Below are positions 7,720 to 16,607 of a stretch of 64,000 nt of DNA, piece after piece. A program made the translations under genes and the position numbers. The stretch lies in NCBI RefSeq assembly GCF_018449475.1, contig NZ_JAHCQH010000012.1:1-64000 (forward strand), in the 5' to 3' direction. A model generated the notes under the pieces. It was not told where the DNA came from and did no database searches. It worked only from the letters and a program-made list of their open reading frames with translations. This DNA comes from Ancylobacter radicis. GTDB lineage: Bacteria > Pseudomonadota > Alphaproteobacteria > Rhizobiales > Xanthobacteraceae. The first letter of the stretch is position 1; each line of letters opens with the position of its first letter.

Positions 7720-9375
7720 ATGTATGTCTATGACGAATTCGACCGCGCCTTCCTGGCCGAACGTGTCGCGGAATTCCGCGATCAGGTGGGCCGGCGGCTG
7801 TCCGGCGCGCTGAGCGAGGACGAGTTCAAGCCGCTGCGGCTGATGAACGGCGTCTATCTCCAGCTGCACGCCTATATGCTGCGCATCGCCATTCCCTATG
7901 GCACGCTCAATTCCGACCAACTTCGCCGCATGGCCTATGTCGCCCGCCGCTATGATCGCGGCTATGGCCATTTCACCACCCGGCAGAACATCCAGTTCAA
8001 CTGGATCAAGCTGGACGAACTGCCCGAGGCGATGGCCGCGCTGGCTGAGGTCGGCGTCCACGGCATCCAGACTTCCGGCAATTGCATTCGCAATGTTACC
8101 ACCGACCAGTGGGCCGGCGCCACGCCCGGCGAATATGACGATCCGCGCATCTGGGCGGAGATCCTGCGCCAGTACTCGACGCTGCACCCCGAATTCACCT
8201 ATCTGCCGCGCAAGTTCAAGATCGCCATCACCGCCGCCCCGCAGGACCGCGCCGCCATCAAGGTGCACGATGTCGGCCTGCGGCTGCACCGCAACGAGGC
8301 GGGCGAGCTCGGCTTCGAGGTGCTGGTCGGCGGCGGTCTCGGCCGCACGCCGTTTGTCGGCAAGCTGGTGCGCCCCTTCCTGCCGGCGCGCGACCTGCTC
8401 AGCTACATCGAAGCCATCATGCGCGTGTACAATCAGTACGGACGCCGCGACAACATCTACAAGGCGCGCATCAAGATCCTCGTCCACGAGATCGGCGCGG
8501 AAGAGTTCTCGAGGGCTGTCGAGGCCGAATGGGAGGCGATCCGCGAGGGCGCCCTCAAGATGACCGACGAGATGATCGCGGAAATCCGCGGCCGCTTCCT
8601 CTACCCGGATTTCGCCGCGCTTACCGACAACCCGCCGGAACTGGTCGAGGCGCTGAAGGATGAGCGTTTCGTCACCTGGCACGCCAATTCGGTGCACACC
8701 CACAAGGTGCCGGGCCACGCCATCGTCACCATCTCGCTGAAGCCCGTCGGCGCCCCTCCGGGCGATGCCACGGCCGACCAGATGGAGGTCGTCGCCGACC
8801 TCGCCGACCGCTACGGCTTCCGCGAGATCCGCGTCGGCCACGAGCAGAATCTCTGCCTGCCCAATGTCGCGCAAAAGGATCTGCCGGCGCTGTGGGCGGC
8901 GCTCGACGCGGCCGGCCTCGCCACGCCCAACGTCAACCATATCAGCGACATCATCGCCTGCCCGGGCCTCGATTATTGCGCGCTGGCCAATGCCCGGGCC
9001 ATTCCGGTGGCACAGGAAATCGCCAAGCGTTTCGCCGATCTTGACCGCTCGCGCGGCATCGGCCGGCTGCATGTCAACATTTCCGGCTGCATCAATGCCT
9101 GCGGCCACCACCATGTCGGCCATATCGGCATTCTCGGGGTCGAGAAGAACGGCCAGGAATTCTACCAGATCACGCTCGGCGGGCGCGCCGACGAGAAGGC
9201 CCAGCTCGGCACCCTGCTCGGACCTGCCGTGTCCTATGAGCAGGTGCCCGACCTTATCGAGGACGTGGTGGACACCTACATGGAGCTGCGGGCGGGACCG
9301 CAGGAGCTTTTCATCGACACCGTCGCCCGCCTCGGTGTCGAGCCCTTCAAGGAGCGCGTCTATGCCGCTCATTGA
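7720..9375 (+). CDS. cysI: Sulfite (nitrite/sulfite) reductase hemoprotein
   Basis: A 551-residue siroheme and [4Fe-4S] enzyme reducing sulfite to sulfide with six electrons. The cofactor cysteines form the expected pattern: Cys414 and Cys420 (CPGLDYC), then Cys457 and Cys461 (CINAC). Both ferredoxin-like half domains are present, with FTTRQNIQFNW near 85-95. I chose ATG 7720, which gives the usual MYVYDEFD N-terminus; a TTG at 7687 would add 11 residues. No cysJ flavoprotein is nearby, so electrons probably come from ferredoxin or a separate reductase. The DUF934 gene overlaps its end by 14 bases. Confidence 0.92.
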   Translation: MYVYDEFDRAFLAERVAEFRDQVGRRLSGALSEDEFKPLRLMNGVYLQLHAYMLRIAIPYGTLNSDQLRRMAYVARRYDRGYGHFTTRQNIQFNWIKLDELPEAMAALAEVGVHGIQTSGNCIRNVTTDQWAGATPGEYDDPRIWAEILRQYSTLHPEFTYLPRKFKIAITAAPQDRAAIKVHDVGLRLHRNEAGELGFEVLVGGGLGRTPFVGKLVRPFLPARDLLSYIEAIMRVYNQYGRRDNIYKARIKILVHEIGAEEFSRAVEAEWEAIREGALKMTDEMIAEIRGRFLYPDFAALTDNPPELVEALKDERFVTWHANSVHTHKVPGHAIVTISLKPVGAPPGDATADQMEVVADLADRYGFREIRVGHEQNLCLPNVAQKDLPALWAALDAAGLATPNVNHISDIIACPGLDYCALANARAIPVAQEIAKRFADLDRSRGIGRLHVNISGCINACGHHHVGHIGILGVEKNGQEFYQITLGGRADEKAQLGTLLGPAVSYEQVPDLIEDVVDTYMELRAGPQELFIDTVARLGVEPFKERVYAAH

Positions 9376-9889
9376 GAATGGACAGATCATCGAGGATCGC
9401 TTCGTGCGCGTGACCGACGAGGACGCGCTGCCCGAGGGCGTGCCCGTGCTCATCGGCACCGACCGCTTCCTGAAGGAGGCAGCCGCGCTGAAGGGCCGGC
9501 AGGCGCCTGTCGGCATCATCTGGCCGAACAACCGGCCGATCGCCGAGATCGCGCCCTATCTCGACCAGCTCTCGCTGATCGCGCTCAACTTCCCGAGCTT
9601 CCGCGACGGGCGGGCCTACAGCCAGGCCCGGCTGCTGCGCGAGCGGCTCGGCTGGACGGGGCCGCTGCGCGCCATCGGCAATGTGCTGCGCGACCAGTTC
9701 CTGCTGATGGAACGTTCCGGCTTCGACCAGGTCGATGCGGTGAAGGCCGCTGACGCCGACGCCTTTGACGAGGCGGTACACCGCTACACCGTGTTCTACC
9801 AGCCCGCGACCCCCGACGAGCGCCCCAGCCTTCTGCGCCAGCGCCTCGGCCGAACCGTGTCCGGCGTCCCTGCGGGAGTGCCGAAATGA
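9362..9889 (+). CDS. DUF934 protein, sulfite-reductase associated
   Basis: A 175-residue protein of the DUF934 family (COG3749), nearly always encoded between cysI and cysH in alphaproteobacteria and thought to assist sulfite reduction. Visible family segments are IWPNNRPIAEIAPYLDQL and the FRDGRAYSQARLLRERLG motif followed by GNVLRDQF. The start at ATG 9362 lies inside the end of cysI, and the stop overlaps the cysH start as ATGA. The tight overlaps indicate translational coupling of cysI, this gene and cysH. Its precise activity is not known. Confidence 0.88.
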   Translation: MPLIENGQIIEDRFVRVTDEDALPEGVPVLIGTDRFLKEAAALKGRQAPVGIIWPNNRPIAEIAPYLDQLSLIALNFPSFRDGRAYSQARLLRERLGWTGPLRAIGNVLRDQFLLMERSGFDQVDAVKAADADAFDEAVHRYTVFYQPATPDERPSLLRQRLGRTVSGVPAGVPK

Positions 9890-10644
9890 GCCTCGCCCAG
9901 CGCAGCGATGACAGCCTCTTCGTCAGCCTGCCGTCCGAGGCCCCTGTCTCCGACGCCGGGCTGACGGCGCTCAATCACGCGCTGGAAGCCGCCACCCCGG
10001 CCGAGATCATCGGTGAGGCCGCGCGCACGGTCGGGCCGGGCAAGCTCGCCCTCGTCTCCTCCTTCGGCACGGAATCGGCGGTGCTGCTGGCCTTCATGGC
10101 CGAGGTCGACCCGTCCATTCCGGTGGTGTTCCTCGACACCGGCTGGCTGTTCGAGGAAACGCTGGCCTATCGCGACACGCTCACCCGCCAGCTCGGCCTC
10201 AGGGATGTGCGCACCCTGCTGCCGGATGCGGCGCGGCTGGCGGAAATGGATGCCGAGCGCGATCTCTGGTTCTCCGACCCGGATGCCTGCTGCCGTATCC
10301 GCAAGGTCGAGCCGCTCGCCCGCGCCCTCAAGGGGTTCGACGGCTGGCTGAACGGGCGCAAGCGCTATCAGGGCGGCCTGCGCGCTTCCATCCCCGTGGT
10401 GGAACGCGACGGCACCCGGCTGAAGTTCAACCCGCTGGCCAATCTCGACCGCGCCGATGTGGACGCCGCCCATGCGCGCTTCAACCTGCCGGCCCACCCG
10501 CTGGTCGCCAAGGGCTTCGCCTCGGTCGGCTGCATGCCCTGCACCAGCCGGGCGAGCGCGGAGGAAGGCCGCGCCGGCCGCTGGGCCGGCCGCGCCAAGA
10601 CCGAATGCGGCATCCACACCCTGCTGAACACGATCGAAAACTGA
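9886..10644 (+). CDS. cysH: Assimilatory adenylylsulfate (APS) reductase
   Basis: A 252-residue thioredoxin-dependent reductase that releases sulfite from an activated sulfate. The [4Fe-4S] cysteine set is complete: Cys135-Cys136 (DACCRIRK) and Cys216/Cys219 (GCMPC). In this family that set marks enzymes that use APS rather than PAPS. The catalytic Cys241 lies in the C-terminal ECGIH. The PP-loop-like SSFGTESAVLL is near 58-68, and DTGWLFEET follows. It overlaps the DUF934 gene by four bases. The APS preference means the APS kinase domain encoded nearby is not needed for reduction. Confidence 0.93.
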   Translation: MSLAQRSDDSLFVSLPSEAPVSDAGLTALNHALEAATPAEIIGEAARTVGPGKLALVSSFGTESAVLLAFMAEVDPSIPVVFLDTGWLFEETLAYRDTLTRQLGLRDVRTLLPDAARLAEMDAERDLWFSDPDACCRIRKVEPLARALKGFDGWLNGRKRYQGGLRASIPVVERDGTRLKFNPLANLDRADVDAAHARFNLPAHPLVAKGFASVGCMPCTSRASAEEGRAGRWAGRAKTECGIHTLLNTIEN

Positions 10645-10707
10645 GCCGCCCTCCCCGGCCGGATCGCGGGCCGCAGCCCAGACCTGCGACGCCCCCGCCC
10701 CACACAC

Positions 10708-10819
10708 CGTCATGGCCGTCCCCGGACTAGATCCGGGGATCAGCCCGGCCATCCACGTCTTGCTTCGCGCCATGCGCCGGCCGAAAGCGTGGATCCCCGG
10801 GTCAAGCCCGGGGATGACG
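10708..10819. repeat. Palindromic repeat, nested form, unit B1
   Basis: Same family as the units at 3955-4407 but in the opposite orientation. The CATGGCCG...CGGCCATCCACG hairpin has a second palindrome (TCCCCGGACTAGATCCGGGGA) inside it. The distal hairpin is CCCCGGGTCAAGCCCGGGG. Confidence 0.88.
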
Positions 10820-10942
10820 GAGGCGAGGGCGTGACCCGGCCATCCACACCTTCCCGCACGTGCACCGAACCAGCCGGCGGCCCCAGATCACGTCCGGCCA
10901 TCACGGCGCGACTCCAACCAGCACGCCACCCATCCCCCACAC

Positions 10943-11053
10943 CGTCATGGCCGTCCCCGGACTTGATCCGGGGATCAGCCCGGCCATCCACGTCTTCCCT
11001 TTCCGAGCGCCCGGCCGAAAGCGTGGATCCCCGGGTCAAGCCCGGGGATGACG
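10943..11053. repeat. Palindromic repeat, nested form, unit B2
   Basis: Nested form like the unit at 10708. Its spacer, with TTTCCGAGCGCCCGGCCGAAAG, is close to the reverse complement of the spacer of the unit at 4315, so the whole unit and not only the hairpins is conserved. Confidence 0.88.
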
Positions 11054-11226
11054 GGGCGAGGGTGTGACCCGGCCATCCACACCTTGCCGCACGCGGACCG
11101 ACTCGAAGACGGGGGTGACGGGGTGAGGGTGTGACCCGGTCATTCACCCCTTGAACACGTGCACCGAGCCGAAGACGGGGATGACGGTACGCCCCCCGAC
11201 TGGGGCGCGCCGCCCATCCCCCACAC

Positions 11227-11322
11227 CGTCATGGCCGGGCTTGACCCGGCCATCCACGGCTTGCAGGCGTCGAGCCAGCGGAAGCGAAGTCGTGGATCCC
11301 CGGGTCAAGCCCGGGGATGACG
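11227..11322. repeat. Palindromic repeat, simple form, unit B3
   Basis: Simple form: CATGGCCGGGCTTGACCCGGCCATCCACG without the inner palindrome, a diverged spacer, then GTGGATCCCCGGGTCAAGCCCGGGGATGACG. It shows the state that the nested units at 10708, 10943 and 11383 would have without the inner hairpin. Confidence 0.88.
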
Positions 11323-11382
11323 GTGTTCTTTCGGGGCCGTTGCCTGAGCCGATATGCCCAATGCCCCCTCCACCCCCCACAC

Positions 11383-11493
11383 CGTCATGGCCGTCCCCGG
11401 ACTTGATCCGGGGATCAACCCGGCCATCCATGTCTTCCCGTCCCGGGCGCCCGGCCGAAGTCGTGGATCCATGGGTCAAGCCCGGGGATGACG
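11383..11493. repeat. Palindromic repeat, nested form, unit B4
   Basis: Nested form like the unit at 10708. The distal hairpin has decayed on one side (GGATCCATGGGTCAAGCCCGGGG), so its stem is imperfect. Confidence 0.85.
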
Positions 11494-11537
11494 GGTGACG
11501 GCGTGCCGTGGCGGACAGATGCCGAAACCGCATCCAC

Positions 11538-11595
11538 CTATTTTACAGTACAAAATAGTCTATATATGAACATAATTACAGTTCTTATGTAGAAT
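11538..11595 (+). promoter_or_regulatory. AT-rich promoter with two inverted repeats upstream of sbp
   Basis: Inverted repeat 1 is CTATTTT (11538-11544) and AAAATAG (11552-11558) around a 7-base centre. Inverted repeat 2 is ACATAA (11570-11575) and TTATGT (11585-11590) around 9 bases. A candidate promoter is TGAACA (11567-11572), 17 bases, TAGAAT (11590-11595), which overlaps repeat 2. The region is strikingly AT-rich for this genome. Likely regulated by sulfur status, by inference from the downstream gene. Confidence 0.5.
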
Positions 11596-11670
11596 CTGTT
11601 TGACCACTTTATTTTAGCGTGAAATCCTTCCCTCATGCCATTGCGGGCGCGTCGCGCCGGGGAGTTCACC

Positions 11671-12690
11671 ATGTCGTTCCGTCTGAAAACCGTGGCCATC
11701 GCCACCCTGGTCGTCGCCCTCGCGGCGCCGCTCGCCGCGCCGCAGACCGCCCACGCGGCGGACGCCACCCTGCTCAACGTCTCCTATGACCCGACGCGCG
11801 AATTCTACGCCCGGTTCAACAAGCTGTTCTCTGAGCGATATCAGGCCGAGACCGGCAAGGACGTCGCCGTCAACGCCTCGCATGGCGGCTCGGGCAAGCA
11901 GGCCCGCTCGGTGATCGAGGGGCTGGAGGCCGATGTCGTCACCCTGGCGCTCGCCTATGACATCGACGTCATCGCCGATAAGGGCCTGATCGCCGCCGAC
12001 TGGCAGAAGCGCCTGCCCGACAATGCCTCGCCCTACACCTCGACCATCGTCTTCCTGGTACGCAAGGGCAACCCGAAGGCCATCAGGGACTGGCCGGATC
12101 TGGTGAAGCCGGGCGTCGAGATCATCACCCCCAACCCGAAGACCTCCGGCGGCGCGCGCTGGAACTACCTCGCCGCCTGGGCCTTCGCGCTCAAGGCCTA
12201 TGGCTCGCCGGAAAAGGCCAAGGCGTTCATCGGCGAATTGTTCAGCCATGTCGCCGTGCTCGACACTGGCGCGCGCGGGGCCACCGTCACCTTCACCCAT
12301 CGCGGCGTCGGCGATGTGCTGCTGGCCTGGGAGAACGAGGCCTTCCTCGCCCTGAAGGAGGTCGGCGCGGACAAGTTCGACATCGTCGTCCCCTCCCTCT
12401 CCATCCTCGCCGAGCCCCCGGTCGCCGTGGTCGACCGGAATGTCGATCGCCGCGGCACCCGCGCCGCCGCCGACGCCTATCTCAAGCTGCTCTATTCGAA
12501 GGAGGGCCAGACCCTGGCCGCGGAGAATTTCTACCGGCCGCGCGACCCGGAGGTCGCCCGCGCCTTCGCCGACCAGTTTCCCAAGGCCGAACTGGTGACC
12601 ATCGACGACCCGATTTTCGGCGGCTGGCGGCAGGCGCAGAAGACGCATTTCGCCGATGGCGGGGTGTTCGACCAGATCTACGCGAAATAG
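11671..12690 (+). CDS. sbp: Sulfate/thiosulfate ABC transporter substrate-binding protein
   Basis: A 339-residue periplasmic binding protein for sulfate uptake. A Sec signal peptide ([20 protein letters not shown], cleavage near AHA-ADA around residue 30) precedes [19 protein letters not shown]. The sulfate-pocket segments [12 protein letters not shown] and [18 protein letters not shown] are clear. ATG 11671 has GGGGAG seven bases upstream and begins the signal peptide; an upstream in-frame ATG at 11635 would add 12 residues. No cysT, cysW or cysA permease/ATPase genes follow, so this is an orphan binding protein that must work with a transporter encoded elsewhere. Confidence 0.92.
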   Translation: MSFRLKTVAIATLVVALAAPLAAPQTAHAADATLLNVSYDPTREFYARFNKLFSERYQAETGKDVAVNASHGGSGKQARSVIEGLEADVVTLALAYDIDVIADKGLIAADWQKRLPDNASPYTSTIVFLVRKGNPKAIRDWPDLVKPGVEIITPNPKTSGGARWNYLAAWAFALKAYGSPEKAKAFIGELFSHVAVLDTGARGATVTFTHRGVGDVLLAWENEAFLALKEVGADKFDIVVPSLSILAEPPVAVVDRNVDRRGTRAAADAYLKLLYSKEGQTLAAENFYRPRDPEVARAFADQFPKAELVTIDDPIFGGWRQAQKTHFADGGVFDQIYAK

Positions 12691-12771
12691 CCGATCCCAT
12701 TGGCCTCATCGGCCTGATCGTCCACCTCACTGCACCGACGCTCCGGCGGAAATCACCCTCCGCCGGGGCGC

Positions 12772-13353
12772 TCACAGCAGATAGAGCGAGACCAGAAAAC
12801 CGCCGACAATGGCCAGCGCCAGCGCGGCGGTGACAAGGCCCAGCCGCTCCTCGATGAAGGTACGGGCGGTCGGCCCCACCCAGTAAAGCAGCCCCGCCAC
12901 CATGAAGAAGCGCAGACCGCGCGTGATGACGGACAGGACAAAGAACCAGAACAGGCTGTAATGGGCAAATCCCGAGGTGATCGTGACCACCTTATAGGGG
13001 ATCGGCGTCAGTCCCTTGATCAGGATGATCCAGTGCCCGTAACGCTGATACGCCTGCGAGAAGGCATCGACCTTGTCGCCATAGCCGTAAAGCTGGATCA
13101 GGAACAGGCCGACCGAGTCATAAAGCAGCGAGCCGATGGCATAGCCGACCAGCCCGCCAATGACCGAGGCCAGGGTGCAGATGCTGGCATAGAACCAGGC
13201 GAGCTTGGGCCGCGCCAGGCACATCGGCACCAGCATGACATCCGGCGGAACCGGAAAAAACGAGCTTTCAGAAAAGGATACGCCCGCCAGGGCCCAGGGC
13301 GCGGACGGCCGCTCGGCAAGCTTGATCACCCATTGGTAGAGGCGGCGCAGCAT
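12772..13353 (-). CDS. YqaA/DedA family membrane protein
   Basis: A 193-residue inner-membrane protein of the SNARE-associated/VTT (DedA-like) superfamily. The motif SESSFFPVPPDVMLVPMCLA near 28-47 is the conserved re-entrant segment with Pro and acidic residues. Several hydrophobic stretches follow, with a second re-entrant-like GLTPIPYKVVTITSGFA. DedA relatives are linked to lipid flipping and envelope homeostasis; the YqaA branch is uncharacterised. It is encoded 35 bases downstream of hisE on the same strand and convergent with sbp. Confidence 0.82.
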   Translation of the reverse strand: MLRRLYQWVIKLAERPSAPWALAGVSFSESSFFPVPPDVMLVPMCLARPKLAWFYASICTLASVIGGLVGYAIGSLLYDSVGLFLIQLYGYGDKVDAFSQAYQRYGHWIILIKGLTPIPYKVVTITSGFAHYSLFWFFVLSVITRGLRFFMVAGLLYWVGPTARTFIEERLGLVTAALALAIVGGFLVSLYLL

Positions 13354-13388
13354 GGTGGCTCCTGAAGGGAAGGATGGGCTTACCGCCG

Positions 13389-13811
13389 TCAGCGGCGAGT
13401 ATTGCCGCGCCGCCCGAGCGTGGGCGCCCCGCCCATGTCGGGCGCTTCATGCAGGCCAAGAGCCAGAAGATCAACCGGCAGGGCCGGCTTGGCAGCTCCC
13501 CGCTTAGGCATTTTCTCAGCCATGCCAAGCAGTTGCTCGCGCCGCTCCATCTCCGCCCAGACATCGTCGGGATCGATGCCCAGCTCGACCCAGAGCACGA
13601 CGAGATTGTAGATGAGGTCCGCGCTCTCGCGGATCGTGCCGGACGTATCGCCCTGCACCGCATCGAGCGAGACTTCCACCGCCTCTTCCGCGACCTTTTT
13701 GGCGATGAAGGTCCGCCCCTTCGCGAACAGCCGGGCGGTGCGCGGCGAGGCGTTGCGTCCCCGGCGCGTGGCAACCACGGCATCATGCAGGCGGCGAATC
13801 GAATCACTCAT
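13389..13811 (-). CDS. hisE: Phosphoribosyl-ATP diphosphatase
   Basis: A 140-residue MazG-fold enzyme that removes pyrophosphate from PR-ATP, step two of histidine biosynthesis. The metal-binding EEAVEVSLDAVQG near 42-54 and ESADLIYNLVVLW near 62-74 are the characteristic HisE helices. A C-terminal tail of about 40 residues beyond the core is Pro/Ala-rich and ends GRRGNTRR. The gene is away from other his genes, so it may be a second copy or a HisE-like pyrophosphohydrolase of different specificity; sequence alone does not settle this. Confidence 0.8.
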   Translation of the reverse strand: MSDSIRRLHDAVVATRRGRNASPRTARLFAKGRTFIAKKVAEEAVEVSLDAVQGDTSGTIRESADLIYNLVVLWVELGIDPDDVWAEMERREQLLGMAEKMPKRGAAKPALPVDLLALGLHEAPDMGGAPTLGRRGNTRR

Positions 13812-14050
13812 GGATTCAGCGTACTACGCCATCCATGAAGCCGTCGTGTCGCCACAACCGCATGCAAAGCATGGCATCGTTGTTGCTGCTGAATTTTTGC
13901 TGCGGACTCCGGCGGACGTGTTGCCTCGCGCCGTTCTGATCGCAGAAATACCGGCCCCCTTTTGATCCGCCGCACCAAACGGTTTATGCAGGACATGCCG
14001 CGAGCGGTCCTTCATCCGCCGGTCCAACGCTGGAAACGGAACCTAGACGC

Positions 14051-15418
14051 GTGACGAAACTCTCCTTCCTGCGCGCCCGCCCCTCTTTGCCCGGCTGCCT
14101 TGCCGCGACCCTGGCGCTGGTCCTGACGGCCGCGCTCGCCCCCGCCGCACAGGCCACCCCGTCGCTGGTGGTGGAGGTGGATAGCGGCAAGGTGCTGATG
14201 GCCGAGGACGCCACCAAGCCGTGGTATCCGGCCTCCGTCACCAAGCTGATGACCGCCTATGTGACCTTCAAGGCGATCCGCGCCGGCCGCATTACCCCGC
14301 AAACACTCATTTCCGTTACCGAAACAGCGTCCGCGCAGCAGCCCTCGAAGATGGGCTTCAAGGTTGGCACGCAGGTCACGGTCGATAACGCGCTGAAGAT
14401 GATGCTGGTGAAGTCCGCCAACGACATGGCGGTCGTTCTGGCGGAAGGCGTGGGCGGCAATTACGCCGCCTTCATCGCCGAGATGAACGCCAGCGCCCGC
14501 GAACTCGGCATGGACGGCACTCATTACGCCAACCCGAACGGCCTGCCCGACCCGAACCAGGTAACGACGGCGCGCGACCTCGCCATCCTCACCCGCGCCA
14601 TCCTCACCGAGTTCCCCGAGCAATCCGACCTGTTCCGCATTCCCGCGATCAAGCTCGGCAATGCGGTGATCCGCAGCTACAACAAGCTGATCGACCGCTA
14701 TCCCGGCGCCGATGGCATGAAGACCGGCTTCATCTGCGCCTCCGGCTTCAATCTCATCGCCACCGCCCATCGCGGCGACAAGCGGCTGATCGCCGTGGTG
14801 CTCGGCACCAATTCCGGCAAGGAGCGCACCGAACAGGCCGCCCTGTTGCTGGAAAAGGGCTTCCAGCACTCCTGGAAGATCTTCGGCGCGGTCTCCCCGA
14901 CCGTGGACTCGCTGCGCAATGAGGGCGGCCCGCCGACCGACATGCGCGCGCAGGTATGCGGCGGCAAGCGCAAGAACACCGCCTCGGAAGCCGATGACGA
15001 CAGCGGGCCGGCCCCCACCAGCTTCGTCGCCGCCGGCATGGGCAGTCTCGGCGACAATGTGACAGGCGCCAGCCTGCTGCAGAAACTGCCGCCCTCGATG
15101 TCGCCGGTCGAGGTGTTCGTCGGTCCCTTCCCGAGCGCCGAGGCGCTCGCCGCGGCCTATCCCCCGCCGCCGGAAAAGAAAAAGCCGGCCGCCAAGCCCA
15201 CGGCCAAGAAGAAGTCCGGCCCCACCACTGCCGTGATCGACACCGCCCCGCTTCCCGCACCGAAGCCCGCGGCCAAGCCAGTCGCCGCGAAGCCCGCGCC
15301 GGCCAAACCGGCGGCCGCGAAACCTTCAGCCGCAAAGCCGGCGGCCGCCCCCGCGGCCAAGCCATTGCCGAATCCCGCCCCGGCGCCTACCTACCCGATC
15401 GTTCCCCCGCCGCAATAG
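14051..15418 (+). CDS. D-alanyl-D-alanine carboxypeptidase (PBP5/6-like)
   Basis: A 455-residue periplasmic penicillin-binding protein that trims peptidoglycan pentapeptides. A GTG start at 14051 precedes a signal peptide ending near AQA-TPS (residue 36). The active-site motifs are in order: SVTK (SxxK) near 63, SAN (SxN) near 122, and KTG near 224. Beyond about residue 365 the protein becomes an Ala/Lys/Pro-rich tail with AKPAAAKP-like repeats, which may bind the wall. The first part of the tail holds KKKPAAKPTAKKK. The start is supported by the signal peptide and by lack of earlier in-frame start. Confidence 0.9.
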   Translation: MTKLSFLRARPSLPGCLAATLALVLTAALAPAAQATPSLVVEVDSGKVLMAEDATKPWYPASVTKLMTAYVTFKAIRAGRITPQTLISVTETASAQQPSKMGFKVGTQVTVDNALKMMLVKSANDMAVVLAEGVGGNYAAFIAEMNASARELGMDGTHYANPNGLPDPNQVTTARDLAILTRAILTEFPEQSDLFRIPAIKLGNAVIRSYNKLIDRYPGADGMKTGFICASGFNLIATAHRGDKRLIAVVLGTNSGKERTEQAALLLEKGFQHSWKIFGAVSPTVDSLRNEGGPPTDMRAQVCGGKRKNTASEADDDSGPAPTSFVAAGMGSLGDNVTGASLLQKLPPSMSPVEVFVGPFPSAEALAAAYPPPPEKKKPAAKPTAKKKSGPTTAVIDTAPLPAPKPAAKPVAAKPAPAKPAAAKPSAAKPAAAPAAKPLPNPAPAPTYPIVPPPQ

Positions 15419-15472
15419 CCGGCCGCAGACCTTCCGGGTTGCCGGACGGCGCAGCCCGGCAAGGAAGAACCG

Positions 15473-16600
15473 ATGAGCGAACCGCCGCGCCAGCCGCCGG
15501 AACCGATCCCGGTCACTCTGCTCACCGGCTTCCTGGGGGCCGGCAAGACCACGCTGCTCAGCCGCTTGCTGCAGGATCCCGACCTTGCGGACACGGCGGT
15601 GCTCATCAACGAGTTCGGCGAAATCGGGCTCGATCACCTGCTGGTCCAGCATTTCGACGATGCGACCGTGCTGCTCGCCTCCGGCTGCCTGTGCTGCACC
15701 GTGCGCGGCGATCTGGTGGAGGGGCTGGAACAGCTCCTGCGCCGGATGGACAATGGCGCCATCCCGCCGTTCCGCCGTGTGGTCATCGAGACCACCGGCC
15801 TTGCCGATCCCGCACCCATCCTGCATGTGCTGATGATGCATCCCTATCTGGTGATGCGCTTTCGCCTCGACGGGGTGGTGACGGTCGTCGATGCGGTGAA
15901 CGGCGCGGCGACGCTGGACGAACACCCCGAATCCGTACGGCAGGCGGCCATTTCCGACCGGATCGTGCTCACCAAGACGGATCTGCTCGACACGCCCGAG
16001 CGCGAGGCGGCGGCCGGCACGTTGCGCGACCGGCTGCGCCAGCTCGCGCCCGGCGCACCGGTGCTGGATGCCGCGCGCGGCGAGGCGACCGCTGCCAATC
16101 TGCTCGATGCCGGGCTTTATGACCCCGCCAGCAAGATACCCGATGTTTCCCGCTGGCTGGCCGATGAAGCGATCACCGCCGCCGAAGCGGAACGACGCGC
16201 TCATGCGCACGATCACAACCGGCATGACGACCGCATCCGCGCCTTCACCGTAGCCACCGAGGCGCCGGTCTCGGCGGCGGCGATCGACATGTTCCTGGAA
16301 CTGGTGCGCGGCACGCACGGCCCGAAGCTGCTACGCCTCAAGGGCATCGTGAAACTCGCCGAAGACCCCGAGCGACCTCTCGTGCTCCACGGCGTGCAGC
16401 ATGTGCTGCATCCGCCGAGCCAGCTCCCGGCCTGGCCGGACGAGGACCGGCGCACCCGTCTCGTCATGATCGTGCGCGATGTCGAGCCGGCGGTCATCCG
16501 CCGGCTGTTCGACGCCTTCATGGGGTTGCCGGCGCTGGGTCAGCCAGACGGCAAGGCGTTGACCGACAACCCGCTGGCGCCGGCCACGCTGCGGCGCTGA
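15473..16600 (+). CDS. CobW/G3E-family GTP-binding protein
   Basis: A 375-residue P-loop GTPase of the CobW/YjiA/ZNG1 class, often a metallochaperone. Walker A is GFLGAGKTT near 19-27. The metal-binding CxCC motif is present as GCLCCTVRGDL near 73-83. VIETTGLADPAP and VLTKTD (guanine-specificity) follow. A His-rich stretch (RRAHAHDHNRHDD, near 242-254) precedes the CobW C-terminal domain, as in zinc-linked members. Cofactor could be zinc or cobalt; nothing adjacent decides between them. Convergent with the CAP-domain gene, seven bases apart. Confidence 0.88.
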   Translation: MSEPPRQPPEPIPVTLLTGFLGAGKTTLLSRLLQDPDLADTAVLINEFGEIGLDHLLVQHFDDATVLLASGCLCCTVRGDLVEGLEQLLRRMDNGAIPPFRRVVIETTGLADPAPILHVLMMHPYLVMRFRLDGVVTVVDAVNGAATLDEHPESVRQAAISDRIVLTKTDLLDTPEREAAAGTLRDRLRQLAPGAPVLDAARGEATAANLLDAGLYDPASKIPDVSRWLADEAITAAEAERRAHAHDHNRHDDRIRAFTVATEAPVSAAAIDMFLELVRGTHGPKLLRLKGIVKLAEDPERPLVLHGVQHVLHPPSQLPAWPDEDRRTRLVMIVRDVEPAVIRRLFDAFMGLPALGQPDGKALTDNPLAPATLRR

Positions 16601-16607
16601 CGCCACC

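Larger units (their letters stand above)
10645..11520. other. Repeat-filled intergenic region between cysH and sbp
   Basis: About 875 bases with no credible gene. It holds four repeat units listed separately, at 10708, 10943, 11227 and 11383, joined by GC-rich connecting sequence that itself contains GACGGGGGTGACGG-like short repeats near 11100-11130. Frames crossing it translate the palindromes into recurrent SSPDLIRGS-type peptides and are not genes. Confidence 0.85.

Noticed and set aside
7357-9531. 724-codon ORF antisense to cysI and DUF2849
   Set aside because: Shadow frame opposite the sulfite reductase operon; no family resemblance.
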